Assembly (NCBI GenBank): GCA_046724035.1
Contig: JBKOVT010000122.1
Span: 1-20,915 of the forward strand
Length of the DNA: 20,915 nt
Source of the DNA: DATARH01 sp046724035
Lineage (GTDB): Bacteria; Pseudomonadota; Alphaproteobacteria; ATCC43930; CGMCC-115725
Direction: 5' to 3'
Each line of letters begins with the position of its first letter. The first letter of the stretch is position 1. A program made the translations under genes and the position numbers. Below, piece by piece: positions 1 through 7,577 of this stretch. Below the pieces are notes generated by a model, which was not told the DNA's origin, did no database searches, and saw nothing but the letters and a program-made list of their open reading frames with translations.

Positions 1-210
1 GTGCGCAACAACATCTACGTGTTCGGGATTCGTGGCGAGGGTAAGAGCGCGACGCACCGCGCCGCTGCGCTGATGGCGCAAAAGCGCTTCGATGCCAAGC
101 TGATACACACGCATACGTTTTCGTTCGCCGAGGTGCCGACCGCGATCCGCTATGCTCGCGAGCGCATCGAAGATGCGATCAAGGTGGTCGTGCAGATACG
201 CCAGACCTGA
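1..210 (+). CDS. Zinc-type alcohol dehydrogenase, C-terminal fragment (cut by window edge)
   Basis: This is the last 69 codons of a medium-chain dehydrogenase/reductase. The reading frame is open from base 1 to a TGA at 208-210. The segment NNIYVFGIRGEGKSATHRAA followed by MAQKRFDA and IHTHTFSFAEVPTAIRYARE, ending in EDAIKVVV, is the usual C-terminal part of zinc-dependent alcohol or threonine dehydrogenase-like proteins: the last strands of the Rossmann domain, then the helix that packs on the catalytic domain. The GTG at base 1 is most likely an internal valine, because the family is about 340-380 residues long. The catalytic zinc ligands and the GxGxxG loop would lie upstream, outside the window. 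The substrate cannot be inferred from this part. It looks intact up to its stop and marks the left border of the decayed region. Confidence 0.8.
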   Translation: MRNNIYVFGIRGEGKSATHRAAALMAQKRFDAKLIHTHTFSFAEVPTAIRYARERIEDAIKVVVQIRQT

Positions 211-880
211 ACTGCCCGACGAACTAGGGTCTGCGCGTCTCGGTAGGCCGTATGCCGCACGTCGCAGCGGTATGCCGGCACTCCCACTACGGCCCGCTTA
301 GGCCAGGGATCTCGAAGCCGTTACCGTGGTTTCCGGCCGGGGGAGGATGAAAATCCTGTCAATTCATGCACCAGTAATAAGGATTAGGGGCTGGCGCTAC
401 CGGTGCTCGGCGGTGGACTCGCCATTGATGATGGCCTACTGCACACTCGAGGCGCACGCGATGCCGCCCGACGGCTTCCGTCTTGTATCGCCAACTGCTG
501 AGACCTGGATGTCGGTTTCGATCTGCGCGACCGCTTGGCTTTGCGATTCTGGTCAACCGGCCATAAACGGATACCTCGCGGATGCCGCACCCAGTTAGCC
601 GCCGAAGCCGCACTGATTCCAGCACGTCGCGCGTGATCGCGTCGGCGGCTTCCCTATGTTCGAGAATCTTTGAGGCTGCGCTTAGGTCCGATGACTGAAA
701 GGCATCGGAAACATCATCGGATCGTCGTGACTGGGGTCTCGCAAGAAGGAGCCGCTCCCGTTTCGGGCAGCGGCTCCAACATCTCCTGCGGCTAACTCAA
801 GAACCTGAACAGGGTCCATGACCGTGCGGGTAGCTTTGACGCGAGCTCAGGGTAGACACCTGCGCTGCCTGAAAAAAAGC
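211..880. other. Gene-poor stretch with no confident gene
   Basis: I see no recognisable gene here. Short overlapping reading frames exist on both strands (for example 326-598 plus and 359-625 minus), but none has a convincing ribosome binding site or a known motif. The minus strand stays open from about 750 down to 359, and one part reads like an amphipathic helix (SKILEHREAADAITRDVLES), so a decayed gene is possible. The one clear structure is the hairpin at 748-777. Confidence 0.4.
748..777 (-). terminator. GC-rich hairpin, possible terminator for the 881-1570 gene
   Basis: GGAGCCGCT at 748-756 pairs perfectly with AGCGGCTCC at 769-777. CCCG and CGGG inside extend the stem with one unpaired C. 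On the minus strand the hairpin is followed by TTCTTGCG, a short T-rich tail, and it lies about 100 bases downstream of the stop of the minus-strand gene at 881. The plus strand has no T run. The tail is too weak for a confident intrinsic terminator. Confidence 0.4.
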
Positions 881-1570
881 TCAGCGCTTCTGTGTCACGA
901 TGGGCAATCCCGCTGGAAAGGCAATGCGATGTTTGTGCTTCTCCCATAGCGCATCGTGAGAGGACTTTGGAAGGTCATCAAAGCAGACCCAGATGTCGCT
1001 TTTGGGCGCACGCGCGAAGTACCCACGGCTTATACAGTGATATTGCTCCGGAAGTTCTGGGTCGATTCCATAAGGGTCCATATCTTGTACGTACCACCAT
1101 GTAACCTCGGCGGTGCTCGGATTCATCAGCAACCCGGCTTGTCGCCGGACTTCCCGAAAATTCTCTCGTTCTGCTTCACTCATAACTCGCCTTGTTGACG
1201 ATGCAAATGGCTCAACTTCGGATTTGGGCGAGCCGGACACCTCGTGCCATCCCACCAGGCCCTTCACGCAGTGGAAACGCCACCACCACTGGCAGCTGTC
1301 AACGTCACCGCCGTTCTCGATATAATCATTTCCAAAATCTTGGTCGGTGTAGAGCGACCCAACAAAGATGATATCAGGAAAATCGGTGACCATCTTTTCA
1401 ATCGCATCATGCGCGCCGTAGTTACGGCTGACTTGCACCTGGACGAAACCTGGCGACAAGCGCTTCTCGACCCGTACGTCATGCCAATAAGTGTCGCAAT
1501 CCGCGTCCAATTTCTCGATCTCAGCGTCGGTTCCAATCGCCGCAAACGTGCAAGAATACCATAAACTCAT
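881..1570 (-). CDS. Hypothetical protein, 229 residues
   Basis: I do not recognise the product with confidence. The ATG at 1568-1570 is preceded on the minus strand by GAGGAG with about six bases of spacing, a strong ribosome binding site that fixes the start. The protein starts with WYSCTFAAIGTD and a run typical of a beta-alpha-beta unit. A second unit, FPDIIFVGSLYTDQDFGNDY, is followed by a tryptophan-rich strand (CQWWWRFHCVKG), and later come WWYVQDMDPYG and IWVCFDD. It is rich in W, D and C, with no signal peptide or membrane helix. The layout loosely recalls Api92/DUF1281-like phage or plasmid proteins, but that is a weak guess. It stands alone with no operon partner, unlike its decayed neighbours, and looks like an intact accessory gene. 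Confidence 0.65.
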   Translation of the reverse strand: MSLWYSCTFAAIGTDAEIEKLDADCDTYWHDVRVEKRLSPGFVQVQVSRNYGAHDAIEKMVTDFPDIIFVGSLYTDQDFGNDYIENGGDVDSCQWWWRFHCVKGLVGWHEVSGSPKSEVEPFASSTRRVMSEAERENFREVRRQAGLLMNPSTAEVTWWYVQDMDPYGIDPELPEQYHCISRGYFARAPKSDIWVCFDDLPKSSHDALWEKHKHRIAFPAGLPIVTQKR

Positions 1571-1810
1571 CGTAACTCCTCGCTATTGAATGTCCTTACT
1601 CAAATCGTATGTGAGTTCATATAAATTGCACCTCGATTTTGTCCAGGCTCACGGCGGATCATACGGTATTTTTTTCTGTCTCAAAACAGGGGCTCACGTC
1701 GTAGGGTGACTTGTGCCCATGTCGGCTTATGTCGCGCCCCGCTTTCTTTGCAGTTACATTGGGAGATAAACCGGCGTTGCTGCCAAGCCAATCGGATTTG
1801 TAACACTACC

Positions 1811-2125
1811 CTATGGCAAGGGAAACCTCATGTTCCCACTCTGCTCAATCTTTCGCTTTTCGCGCCGTGTGCTTGTTGTCAATCTCGGGCTCCCGTACTC
1901 GCTCTTGATAAAGCTCGGCGATTGCGTGAGCGAGTTCAGAAAAATCGGATCGACGTTCGGCTGCACAGGAAATCGTTGATCAAGGGCGCGAACGGCCCAA
2001 TACAGATCGTAATAGGGTGATTCGCCGACATACGTGTGCGATCCATCGGGTATTGAGCTTGCACCAACCGTGCTCTGTAATTTCCGCAGTCGGTCGAAGT
2101 TGATGAGTTCGGACGCGTCATTCAC
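1811..2125 (-). CDS. Hypothetical protein, 104 residues, possibly a decayed remnant
   Basis: This minus-strand frame starts at an ATG with only a weak GGAG upstream. The first two thirds (ELINFDRLRKLQ, then GESPYYDLYWAVRALDQRF) reads like a real globular protein. The final 35 residues are basic and low in complexity, as if read in a wrong frame after a frameshift. No family is recognised. It may be the N-terminal part of a broken gene. Confidence 0.35.
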   Translation of the reverse strand: MNDASELINFDRLRKLQSTVGASSIPDGSHTYVGESPYYDLYWAVRALDQRFPVQPNVDPIFLNSLTQSPSFIKSEYGSPRLTTSTRREKRKIEQSGNMRFPLP

Positions 2126-2644
2126 GGACTCCGCCGAGCGAGCATCCAGTCAATCGCGTATCACCGTGCTCAGTGCCCAGCACAGCCTCACCCAGCCGCT
2201 CGACTTCTAGGGCGTCCGCGCCCCTAGCGCGATAATAGGCGAAGCGATCGCATCATGAGTAGTTTAGCGAGCGCCCGATGGCCGGCATTGACGTCTCGGT
2301 AGTGAGCCTTCGCACCAACCCCCGAGCGACTAAGTCTCAGAGCTCCGGCGTGCTCCAGAACGAATCGACCGACCGCGTATTCGGCCTCGCCGCAGCGCTG
2401 TTGCATGACAGCTGTAGGCACTCGCAAGCTATCTCCGCTTCTGGCCCCGGATAGCTTTCGCGCCGAGTAGCAAGCCTGAAATGCGGCACTTTAGCTTTGT
2501 TAAGGCGGGCAAGCGGACCATCAAAATCCGCGACGAGAGGCTTACCAAGGTTGCATGGTTCAGACCATAGCACGCTTCAGAATAGAGTTCAGCGCGGCAA
2601 AAGGTTACCTTCTGCCCGGAGTACTGCGAGTGAGAAAAACCGGC
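2126..2644. other. Probable decayed coding region, no identifiable gene
   Basis: Two overlapping minus-strand frames (2337-2573 and 2224-2427) join near 2400 into one plausible polypeptide: PEAEIACECLQL in the first frame continues as MQQRCGEAEYAVGRFVLEHA in the second. This suggests one gene of about 110 residues with a frameshift. No domain is recognised, and no intact gene or RNA is visible. Confidence 0.3.
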
Positions 2645-3203
2645 TTATACCAGCACCACCAGTTTCCGCTGGGCGTCCTGGTTGGTCGCGTGGTTGCCAA
2701 ATTTGCGTGTCCGGCAAGCTGTTGAAAATCGCGCAGACTGGCTCCGACTTCGGAAACCCGACGGGCAGCTTTCGTCAGAAAAGTGCGCCTTCCGGAATGT
2801 GATGAGCAGCCGACCATATTAAGCCCGGTATATAGTCGGAAAAACCAGACGGTTACGGCACCGGCAGAAAGGCCTCGAGCTCGTTCGCTAAAGATAACCG
2901 ACAGATTGGCGCGCGCCTGTTCGTCCCGCTCGCGGAGGAGCGCGATGAGAGCGGATTTCAGGTCCGGATGCACCGGGATGATACGCCCGCCGCGCTTCCG
3001 TTTGAGGTCTTGTTTTCGAGCGCGCTCGGCGTCGGTCACCATGTTCCAGGTGATACGGGCGATTCGATGGCGCGCATCCCGGCTTTGATGCTCAGCAGGA
3101 ACATCGTTCGGTCCCGGGCCGGATAGCGCTGGTTCCCGAGTTCACGCAGGACGGCTCCAACTTGCTTGTCACTCAGGATCTTTGCTTGCTTGCCGAGCGC
3201 CAA
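2645..3203 (-). pseudogene. Short tyrosine recombinase (phage-type integrase), inactivated
   Basis: Homology to a compact (about 190-residue) tyrosine recombinase family is spread over three frames. The N-terminal part (GKQAKILSDKQVGAVLRELG, then RDRTMFLLSIKAGMRA) holds the first catalytic Arg. A frameshift near 3050-3075 leads to TWNMVTDAE, the basic segment KRKRGGRIIPVHPDLK, SSHSGRRTF (the H-x-x-R box) and QQLAGHANLATT. After LATT the family has a short segment with the nucleophile Tyr. Here that segment is missing, and the frame shifts again into DAQRKLVVLV and a TAA at 2645-2647. About ten residues also appear lost before the basic segment. The likely start is a TTG at 3201-3203 behind GGAGGG. 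With the Tyr deleted and two frameshifts, it cannot be an active recombinase. Confidence 0.85.
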
Positions 3204-3271
3204 AAACCCTCCGCCAAAAAAGTGAAATACATTTTTCGCTGTGAGCGACGGTCGCATTATCAGTTCACACC

Positions 3272-3698
3272 GCTCTTGAAGGCATCCGCGGCATCGTCTC
3301 GAACTTCGCGGTCGTATTGGTGCGTGAGGTGCTCTAGCCTTGGCCAACCGGCGCCAGCTCGCCAGTTACGTCGGCATCACACCCATGCCCTACCAGAGTG
3401 GCGGCATGGACCGCGATAGAAGCATAAGCCGGGCGGGCAACCTTCGGGCACGCACGGGCTTGATCCAGCTCGCCTGGCTGTGGCTGCGCTACCAGCCCGG
3501 CAGCGCGCTCGCCACATGGTTCCGCGAACGCGCGGCACGCTGCAGGGTCGCACGCGTCGGATCGCCATCGTGGCGGTGGCAAGACGGCTTCTGTCGCGCT
3601 CTGGCGCTACGCGGAGACCGGGGTGCTTCCGGAGGCGACGAGATCAGGGCAGAGACGACGCGCCCACGACGTAAGAATAACAGGGTTGCCGTAAGCGG
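3272..3698 (+). pseudogene. IS110-family transposase, C-terminal remnant with several frameshifts
   Basis: The visible homology starts at ALEGIRGIVSNFAVVLVREV, runs into a TAG at 3335-3337, and continues one frame over with ANRRQLASYVG, PYQSGGMDRDRSISRAGN and LIQLAWLWLRYQPGSALATW. This is the C-terminal Tnp_20 domain, including the serine in the QSG motif. Two further shifts, near 3540 and 3600, lead to GRTRRIAIVAVARRLL and then VALWRYAETGVLPE, ending at a TAA near 3698. The N-terminal DEDD catalytic domain is absent. The remnant begins next to the start of the broken integrase, so the element may have recombined or inserted there before decaying. No terminal repeats are evident. Confidence 0.85.
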
Positions 3699-3898
3699 AA
3701 TTACCGCCGGGGAAACGCGACCGTCTTCGTCTTTGGTGGCCAGATGCCGGTGTCTTTCAGGTGGGTCGCGTCTCGCCGGGGAGCGCCTCGTGCAAGAGGC
3801 ATTATGGTGCGGGACCGCGTAGGGACCCGACCGCATGTAAGGTGACGCAGCAGCAGGACAGCCCGGACCCAAATGATTTGTATCTTCTTACTTTCGAC

Positions 3899-4006
3899 GG
3901 TCTGCCGCGCCGCAATACCGCCGCCATGGCTTTGCATCTGGCCGAGATCTCCCGAACCGTGCCGCCGGGAGCCCTCGCTGTTCTGCTGCTCGATCAGGCC
4001 GGCTGT
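3899..4006 (+). pseudogene. IS630-like transposase fragment
   Basis: The frame reads NTAAMALHLAEISRTVPPGA followed by AVLLLDQAG. This matches the stretch of IS630-family transposases around their second catalytic aspartate (the D in LDQAGWH). Only about 35 codons remain. The DDE neighbours on both sides are absent, and the match stops abruptly after DQAG. Confidence 0.65.
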
Positions 4007-4053
4007 CGGGCAAGAAGGTCACCGGGCGCAAGCGCCATCTCCTGGCCTCCTGA
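4003..4053 (+). pseudogene. IS5-like transposase scrap fused to the IS630 fragment
   Basis: Straight after the IS630-like DQAG, a shifted frame reads SGKKVTGRKRHLLAS and then a TGA at 4051-4053. GKKxxGRKRHxLV is the conserved segment after the first catalytic aspartate of IS5-family transposases. Only about 16 codons are visible, so this may be a chance match or the join of two decayed elements. Confidence 0.4.
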
Positions 4054-4177
4054 ACCTGAGCGGCGCGCCGCCCGCCAAGGCGTAGGGTCGGGATTCCTTT
4101 CGGTACCGTCCCGGCCGCCACCCCGCGTCGGGTTGGTCGATGCTCAGGGGTCCCATCGGCGCGGCGGTCGCGCGAAG

Positions 4178-4654
4178 TCACTTCGGCCGGAATTTCTTCC
4201 CGATATCCTGATCCCAAAGGGGGATGAGCCGTATCAATGCATCGGGATCGGCGTCGGTGCTGATCTCGATCAGCCGCTCGTCGCAGCCATGCACAAGAAG
4301 CCAAGCGCGATCCTGCTCGGATGGTGCATCATCAATCCACCAGAAATCGGATTCAGGGTTCAACGCTTCGGTTTTGTCGATTGACCAAACCGCCGGCTCG
4401 ACGAGGCCGAGAACTGCCCACCTGGGGTCGTCTAGTGGGGCACCAGCGGCACGAAATGCACGTCGTACTCCATCGGGCCACCCTGTTCGAGCCCGACTGG
4501 ATAACCAGCGGCACTGAAATCTACTCGTCACCGCTTCGAGGAACTCGACGCACCCCGGCGCAAGCTCGAATCCATCGAAGACTCCTGCGTTTCGACGGCG
4601 CAAGAGCACTCCGTCGAGGTCTATGAAGAGGAGGGAACGATCTTTAGTCCGCAA
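4178..4654 (-). CDS. HAD-superfamily hydrolase-like protein, 158 residues
   Basis: All the haloacid dehalogenase motifs are in order: motif I FIDLDGVL with the nucleophile Asp12 and acid Asp14; motif II, a Ser at residue 52 or 53 after the strand QCRWLSS; motif III Lys94 in SIDKTEAL; and motif IV, the acidic pair Asp108-Asp109 in FWWIDDA. With little cap between the motifs it is a minimal HAD fold, probably a cytoplasmic phosphatase of unknown substrate. The start is a TTG at 4652-4654, preceded on the minus strand by AAGGA with six bases of spacing. It looks intact and stands alone among decayed genes. The C-terminal strand GCDERLIEISTDADPDALIR is typical of small rhizobial HAD-like proteins. 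Confidence 0.75.
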   Translation of the reverse strand: MRTKDRSLLFIDLDGVLLRRRNAGVFDGFELAPGCVEFLEAVTSRFQCRWLSSRARTGWPDGVRRAFRAAGAPLDDPRWAVLGLVEPAVWSIDKTEALNPESDFWWIDDAPSEQDRAWLLVHGCDERLIEISTDADPDALIRLIPLWDQDIGKKFRPK

Positions 4655-5369
4655 AGTCGATCCTTGCCGGGTTCTAGAGCGGGGGCGTTCTGATCGGAAT
4701 GTCCTTGAAGAGCCCTATGAGCCGTGTGTCGGTGCGTTTGGTGCCCAAGGCCGGCTCTGAAAGCCGCTGAACGGCGCACATCGGCCCCGCGCGGTCACTG
4801 TTCAGGTCGAAGGGGGCCAAAGTTGACCTGATAGTCGACCCATAAGACCAAAACGTAGCCGACGATCTCACCGCTCGCTACCGAGCTACCGGCATATCAG
4901 CCAATCTCCTTGGGGCCGCCGTAAAGCGTGCGAGTCTCGATGGCCACTCAGACGTATTCCCGGTGGTTTACACTTGCTGGATCATCCAGCATCGTAAATC
5001 GACCCGAGAGCGTAGCGGCTGCTTCCGATAGTGTGTCGATCAGGGGACAGGCGGTCGGCTCGCGCCGGTCGCATCGATCACGGCATGGGCAAGGACGCCC
5101 TTCATCGCTCGAGATCGGCGATCTTTGCCCGCGCACCGGCGAGGTGGCTCGATCCCGTCCGGAGAAGACGGCCTGGGCGGTCTAGGTGTCTTTGTTTCAA
5201 ATCAAAGCCGAGCCGACTGATCGCTGAGATCCTGCTCCCGAGACATGCGGTTTCGATAAGACCGCGCCGCAGTTTCCAATAACCAGTGCATCAAATAGCT
5301 TCCATGAGTGTGATGTGCTTCACGTTCGCCCCGCTTTAAGGCTGCTCAAAACGCAAAAGGGAGCCAGAC
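4655..5369. other. Gene-poor stretch, no confident gene
   Basis: I see no intact gene. A minus-strand frame at 4674-4871 reads in part like real protein (DLNSDRAGPMCAVQRLSEPA, then RLIGLFKDIPIRTP). A neighbouring frame before it gives VGYVLVLWVDYQVNFGP, so a frameshifted fragment is possible. The stretch 4872-5360 shows only short overlapping frames without motifs, ribosome binding sites or repeats that I can support. Confidence 0.35.
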
Positions 5370-5800
5370 GTGGAAACGCAGGTAGCCGATTCCGGAGCAA
5401 CCATCGCGAAAATGCCATTAGCCGGGAGCACCGGGACCACAAAATGCATTGGCTATACGTCCGCTATCCTCGTTGGATTTGTTAGCAGTCTGATCCTCGC
5501 CTTTAAGCACGCGCACACGACCCGTCTCACCAGTATAGGGATTGGTTCAAGAAGCAGCGCAATCAGGGCGGCTACGTGTGCTGCGATGGCTCGGATCCTC
5601 ATTACCTCGGCTCTGATGAGTGGACCCGCGTCAAAGGCAGCTACCGGGTCCGCATCAGAGGCATATGGTTCGACGTAGAAGACAGCCAGATGCTACGGTC
5701 GGATGGCGAGCCCAACCCGACCGGGAATGCCATCCTCTGGTATGATGTCCACGAATTTGGGTTCAACATCCGTTGCTTCACGCCGCAGTATGAAAGCTGA
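5370..5800 (+). pseudogene. Conserved membrane-anchored or exported protein, 2-bp frameshift
   Basis: A GTG at 5370 sits six bases behind AAGGGAG and starts a frame with a hydrophobic segment (TSAILVGFVSSLILAF), a likely signal anchor. At 5514-5518 (CACAC) the frame must shift. Removing one AC dinucleotide joins FKHAH to DPSHQYRDWFKKQRNQGGYV, then CCDGSDPHYLGSDEW, YRVRIRGIWFDV, NPTGNAILWYD and IRCFTPQYES, up to the TGA at 5798-5800. The second part is a small conserved family, frequent in Hyphomicrobiales, with a CCDxSD motif, a GxW strand, NPxGxAxxWY and a CFxP end. Its function is unknown. The lesion looks like dinucleotide slippage in CACAC, perhaps recent, because the rest of the gene is well kept. 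A sequencing error would also explain it. Confidence 0.7.
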
Positions 5801-6110
5801 GCTTAGAAGCTCCTGATGTCGCAGCTTCGTCGCTCGCTCGGTATGAGAAGCAGTGAGCCGCGAACTGATTCGGCACATTCGGCGATCTCAGGTGGAGTCG
5901 ATCACGGTATTGGAGACCTGAGTGCTCAGGTGAGGCGACGCCCAATATTGGTCGGCACATCGGCCCGAAGCGGCGCATTCCGGTGCAAAAATTATCGCGC
6001 CGAAAATACTTTTCACCGACACACTGGTTGCAAGACGGAATCGGAAAGCGATCGGGTGCACACCGAATCGCCGTGCGTCAGTGAACGCGCCTTTCGCAAC
6101 ACAGGATCAT
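5801..6110. other. No identifiable gene
   Basis: I find no gene with a credible start, ribosome binding site or motif. This stretch may hold the eroded N-terminal half of the Crp/Fnr regulator whose tail is recognisable from 6111, but no cyclic-nucleotide-binding motif is readable. Confidence 0.35.
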
Positions 6111-6328
6111 CGATGCCATGCCGATGATGACCCATGAGTTCCTGTCTGCATAGTCGGTGTGCGCCGCGCCGGGGTGAGCGAGGTCGCCGAAGAATACAAC
6201 GGTCGGCAACGATCCAATACCATCGTGGTGAGCTTCGGATTGTCGATCGCGAAGCCCTCAAAGCGACCGCATGCGAGTGCTATCAACCTGATCGTGCGCG
6301 GTTTGAGCGGCTTCCTCTAAATCCCTAA
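6111..6328 (+). pseudogene. Crp/Fnr-family transcription regulator, C-terminal remnant
   Basis: Three frames together restore the winged helix-turn-helix end of a Crp/Fnr regulator. MTHEFLSA begins the DNA-binding domain and is followed by an in-frame TAG. One frame over, GVRRAGVSEVAE is the recognition helix. Then, in the frame ending at 6328, IQYHRGELRIVDREALKATA with CECY and ARFERL is the wing and C-terminal helix typical of rhizobial members. Two frameshifts and a stop separate the parts, and the sensory domain upstream is not recognisable. It cannot make a functional regulator. Confidence 0.65.
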
Positions 6329-6442
6329 AAATCGAGCCGGAAAATATACCTACCGTTCGTCCGCTGGCGGACAGACGCCGGGCGACAATCCGGTGACTCT
6401 CTCCGATTCCTCGCACACTGAGCAATTCGTGGAGCAGCCGCC

Positions 6443-6685
6443 GTGTTTCCTGTCGCGATTCGTCGCCGCGAGACGGACGAGAAAGTCGTCACGGCAAAGA
6501 TGAGTGAGATGCGCGAGTGGCTGGACCACCGCCGCTTCGAGCCATCAACTTTTCGTTACGCCTTCGAAGCTCCCGGTCTTGTTTTCCAAGTGGATTTCAA
6601 GATGGAGGCAGAAGCGATTGCTTTTGCCGGAGCGTTTGGCGGGCACGTGACGCGGGTTTCCGCAGGGAAGCAAGCCGCTGCCTGA
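6443..6685 (+). CDS. Small conserved hypothetical protein, 80 residues
   Basis: A GTG at 6443 follows GGAG with eight bases of spacing. The protein reads FPVAIRRRETDEKV, then MSEMREWLDHRRFEPSTFRY, a strand GLVFQVDFKMEAEAIAFAGAFGG and a short tail. The alternation suggests a small alpha/beta fold in which the last helix packs next to a strand. It resembles small hypotheticals I associate with Bradyrhizobium and relatives. Its function is unknown, and there are no catalytic motifs, signal or membrane segments. It appears intact, though its neighbours on both sides are frameshifted. The pattern FPVxIR, EMxxWLDH and xAIAxA recurs in the broken gene at 7161-7536, which suggests a shared fold. Confidence 0.55.
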   Translation: MFPVAIRRRETDEKVVTAKMSEMREWLDHRRFEPSTFRYAFEAPGLVFQVDFKMEAEAIAFAGAFGGHVTRVSAGKQAAA

Positions 6686-6892
6686 CGCGCGCCAACAAGG
6701 TTCAGTCGCTACGCCCTTTGGGTGGCGATGTAACCCGGATCGCCGCGCTCGAAAAGCCCTGGTTTGCTGCCAGGGCTTCGTTTCGAGAACACGCCTTTGA
6801 GTTCCCGTCTTTTGAACATTAAGAGAACATCCCTGGTTAGGAGGGTCGAGCATGTTTTCCGGTTTCCGCCGGACGCCGGGTGCAACTCCAAT

Positions 6893-7167
6893 GCAGCCGC
6901 GGTCGAGTTCGGAATCGGCGTCGGGGAGTACGAGGGCATTGTTCGCGTGCCGAGGCGCGCTTTCCAGGGGCTCCCTGACCAGAGGACGACACCCGCCGGT
7001 GCCTGGAAGCCTACTATGTCCATCGAACGCGGCTCGAACTGATTTCCGAGCGGAAGGTGCGCCGTCGGTAGTTGACCGACGATGGCAACGTCGAGATCAC
7101 CGGGCGCGATTTTAGTCATAGCGAATTCCGCTCCTCCGCCGCCACGCACGCGTTGGGCGCGTGGTGA
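6893..7167 (+). pseudogene. Small conserved hypothetical gene, frameshift plus nonsense codon
   Basis: The frame reads VEFGIGVGEYEGIVRVPRRA and FQGL, then degrades around 6970-7000. From the TGC at 7000 a second frame carries CLEAYYVHRTRLELISERKV, RRR, an in-frame TAG at 7069-7071, and LTDDGNVEITGRDF. Together this matches a rhizobial hypothetical family as I remember it, with the pattern EYxGVVRVPRRVFQ, EAYYxxRTRxE and DDGNVEITGRDL. The TAG probably replaces a CAG (Gln). The second frame ends at a TGA (7165-7167) that overlaps the GTG codons opening the next broken gene, so the pair was probably translationally coupled when intact. Confidence 0.55.
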
Positions 7168-7536
7168 GACCAGCGCAGATCGCGGCCCGAGACACCGAGC
7201 GCCGCTTCCCAGTTCGGGTCAGGATTGCTGTGCCGCCGACAGGACCGGGGAAGCAGCTTACCGAGATGCAGGACTGGCTCGATCACAATGCTGGCGGACG
7301 GATGGGCAATGACTCCGAGCGAGGAGAGAGGCGTACTGAACGACGCCATCTCGGTCCATCTGGCCGATGCGAGGATTGCGAGTGCCCTCGTGGCGCGGTG
7401 GTGCATCGGATATCGCGCCGAAGCGTCTGACGGCCTCTTCCGAATTCGGGAAGACGAGCCGACACCCCGCGTCCGAGCCCCTGATCACAAAACCCGTGAG
7501 CACTCATGGGCCTGCACTATTTGCGTCTCCGGTTGA
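7161..7536 (+). pseudogene. Small conserved hypothetical gene, frameshifted
   Basis: From the GTG at 7161 the frame reads RRFPVRVRIAVPPTGPGKQL and TEMQDWLDHNAG. Near 7290 it must shift to continue as DGWAMTPSEERGVLNDAISV, HLADARIASALVARWCIGYR and GLFRIREDEPTPRV, ending with a TGA at 7534-7536. The joined product of about 120 residues is coherent, and each part is meaningless in the alternative frame, so the lesion is a real indel or a sequence error. Its function is unknown. It shares FPVxxR, EMxxWLDH and a helix with alternating Ala with the protein at 6443-6685. Confidence 0.55.
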
Positions 7537-7577
7537 GCGGGTGGGCTCACCGTTGGGGCTCGGCCTATGCGTGATCC

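Noticed and set aside
1..3. GTG at base 1 as a start codon
   Set aside because: The protein is clearly the tail of a much longer dehydrogenase, so this is an internal Val.
326..598. Open frame of 90 residues on the plus strand
   Set aside because: No convincing ribosome binding site, no motif, and overlapping frames on the other strand look equally plausible.
211..7577. CRISPR array, tRNA or rRNA gene near the integrase remnant
   Set aside because: I saw no regularly spaced repeats and no tRNA T-loop signature. Reading by eye could miss a diverged tRNA.
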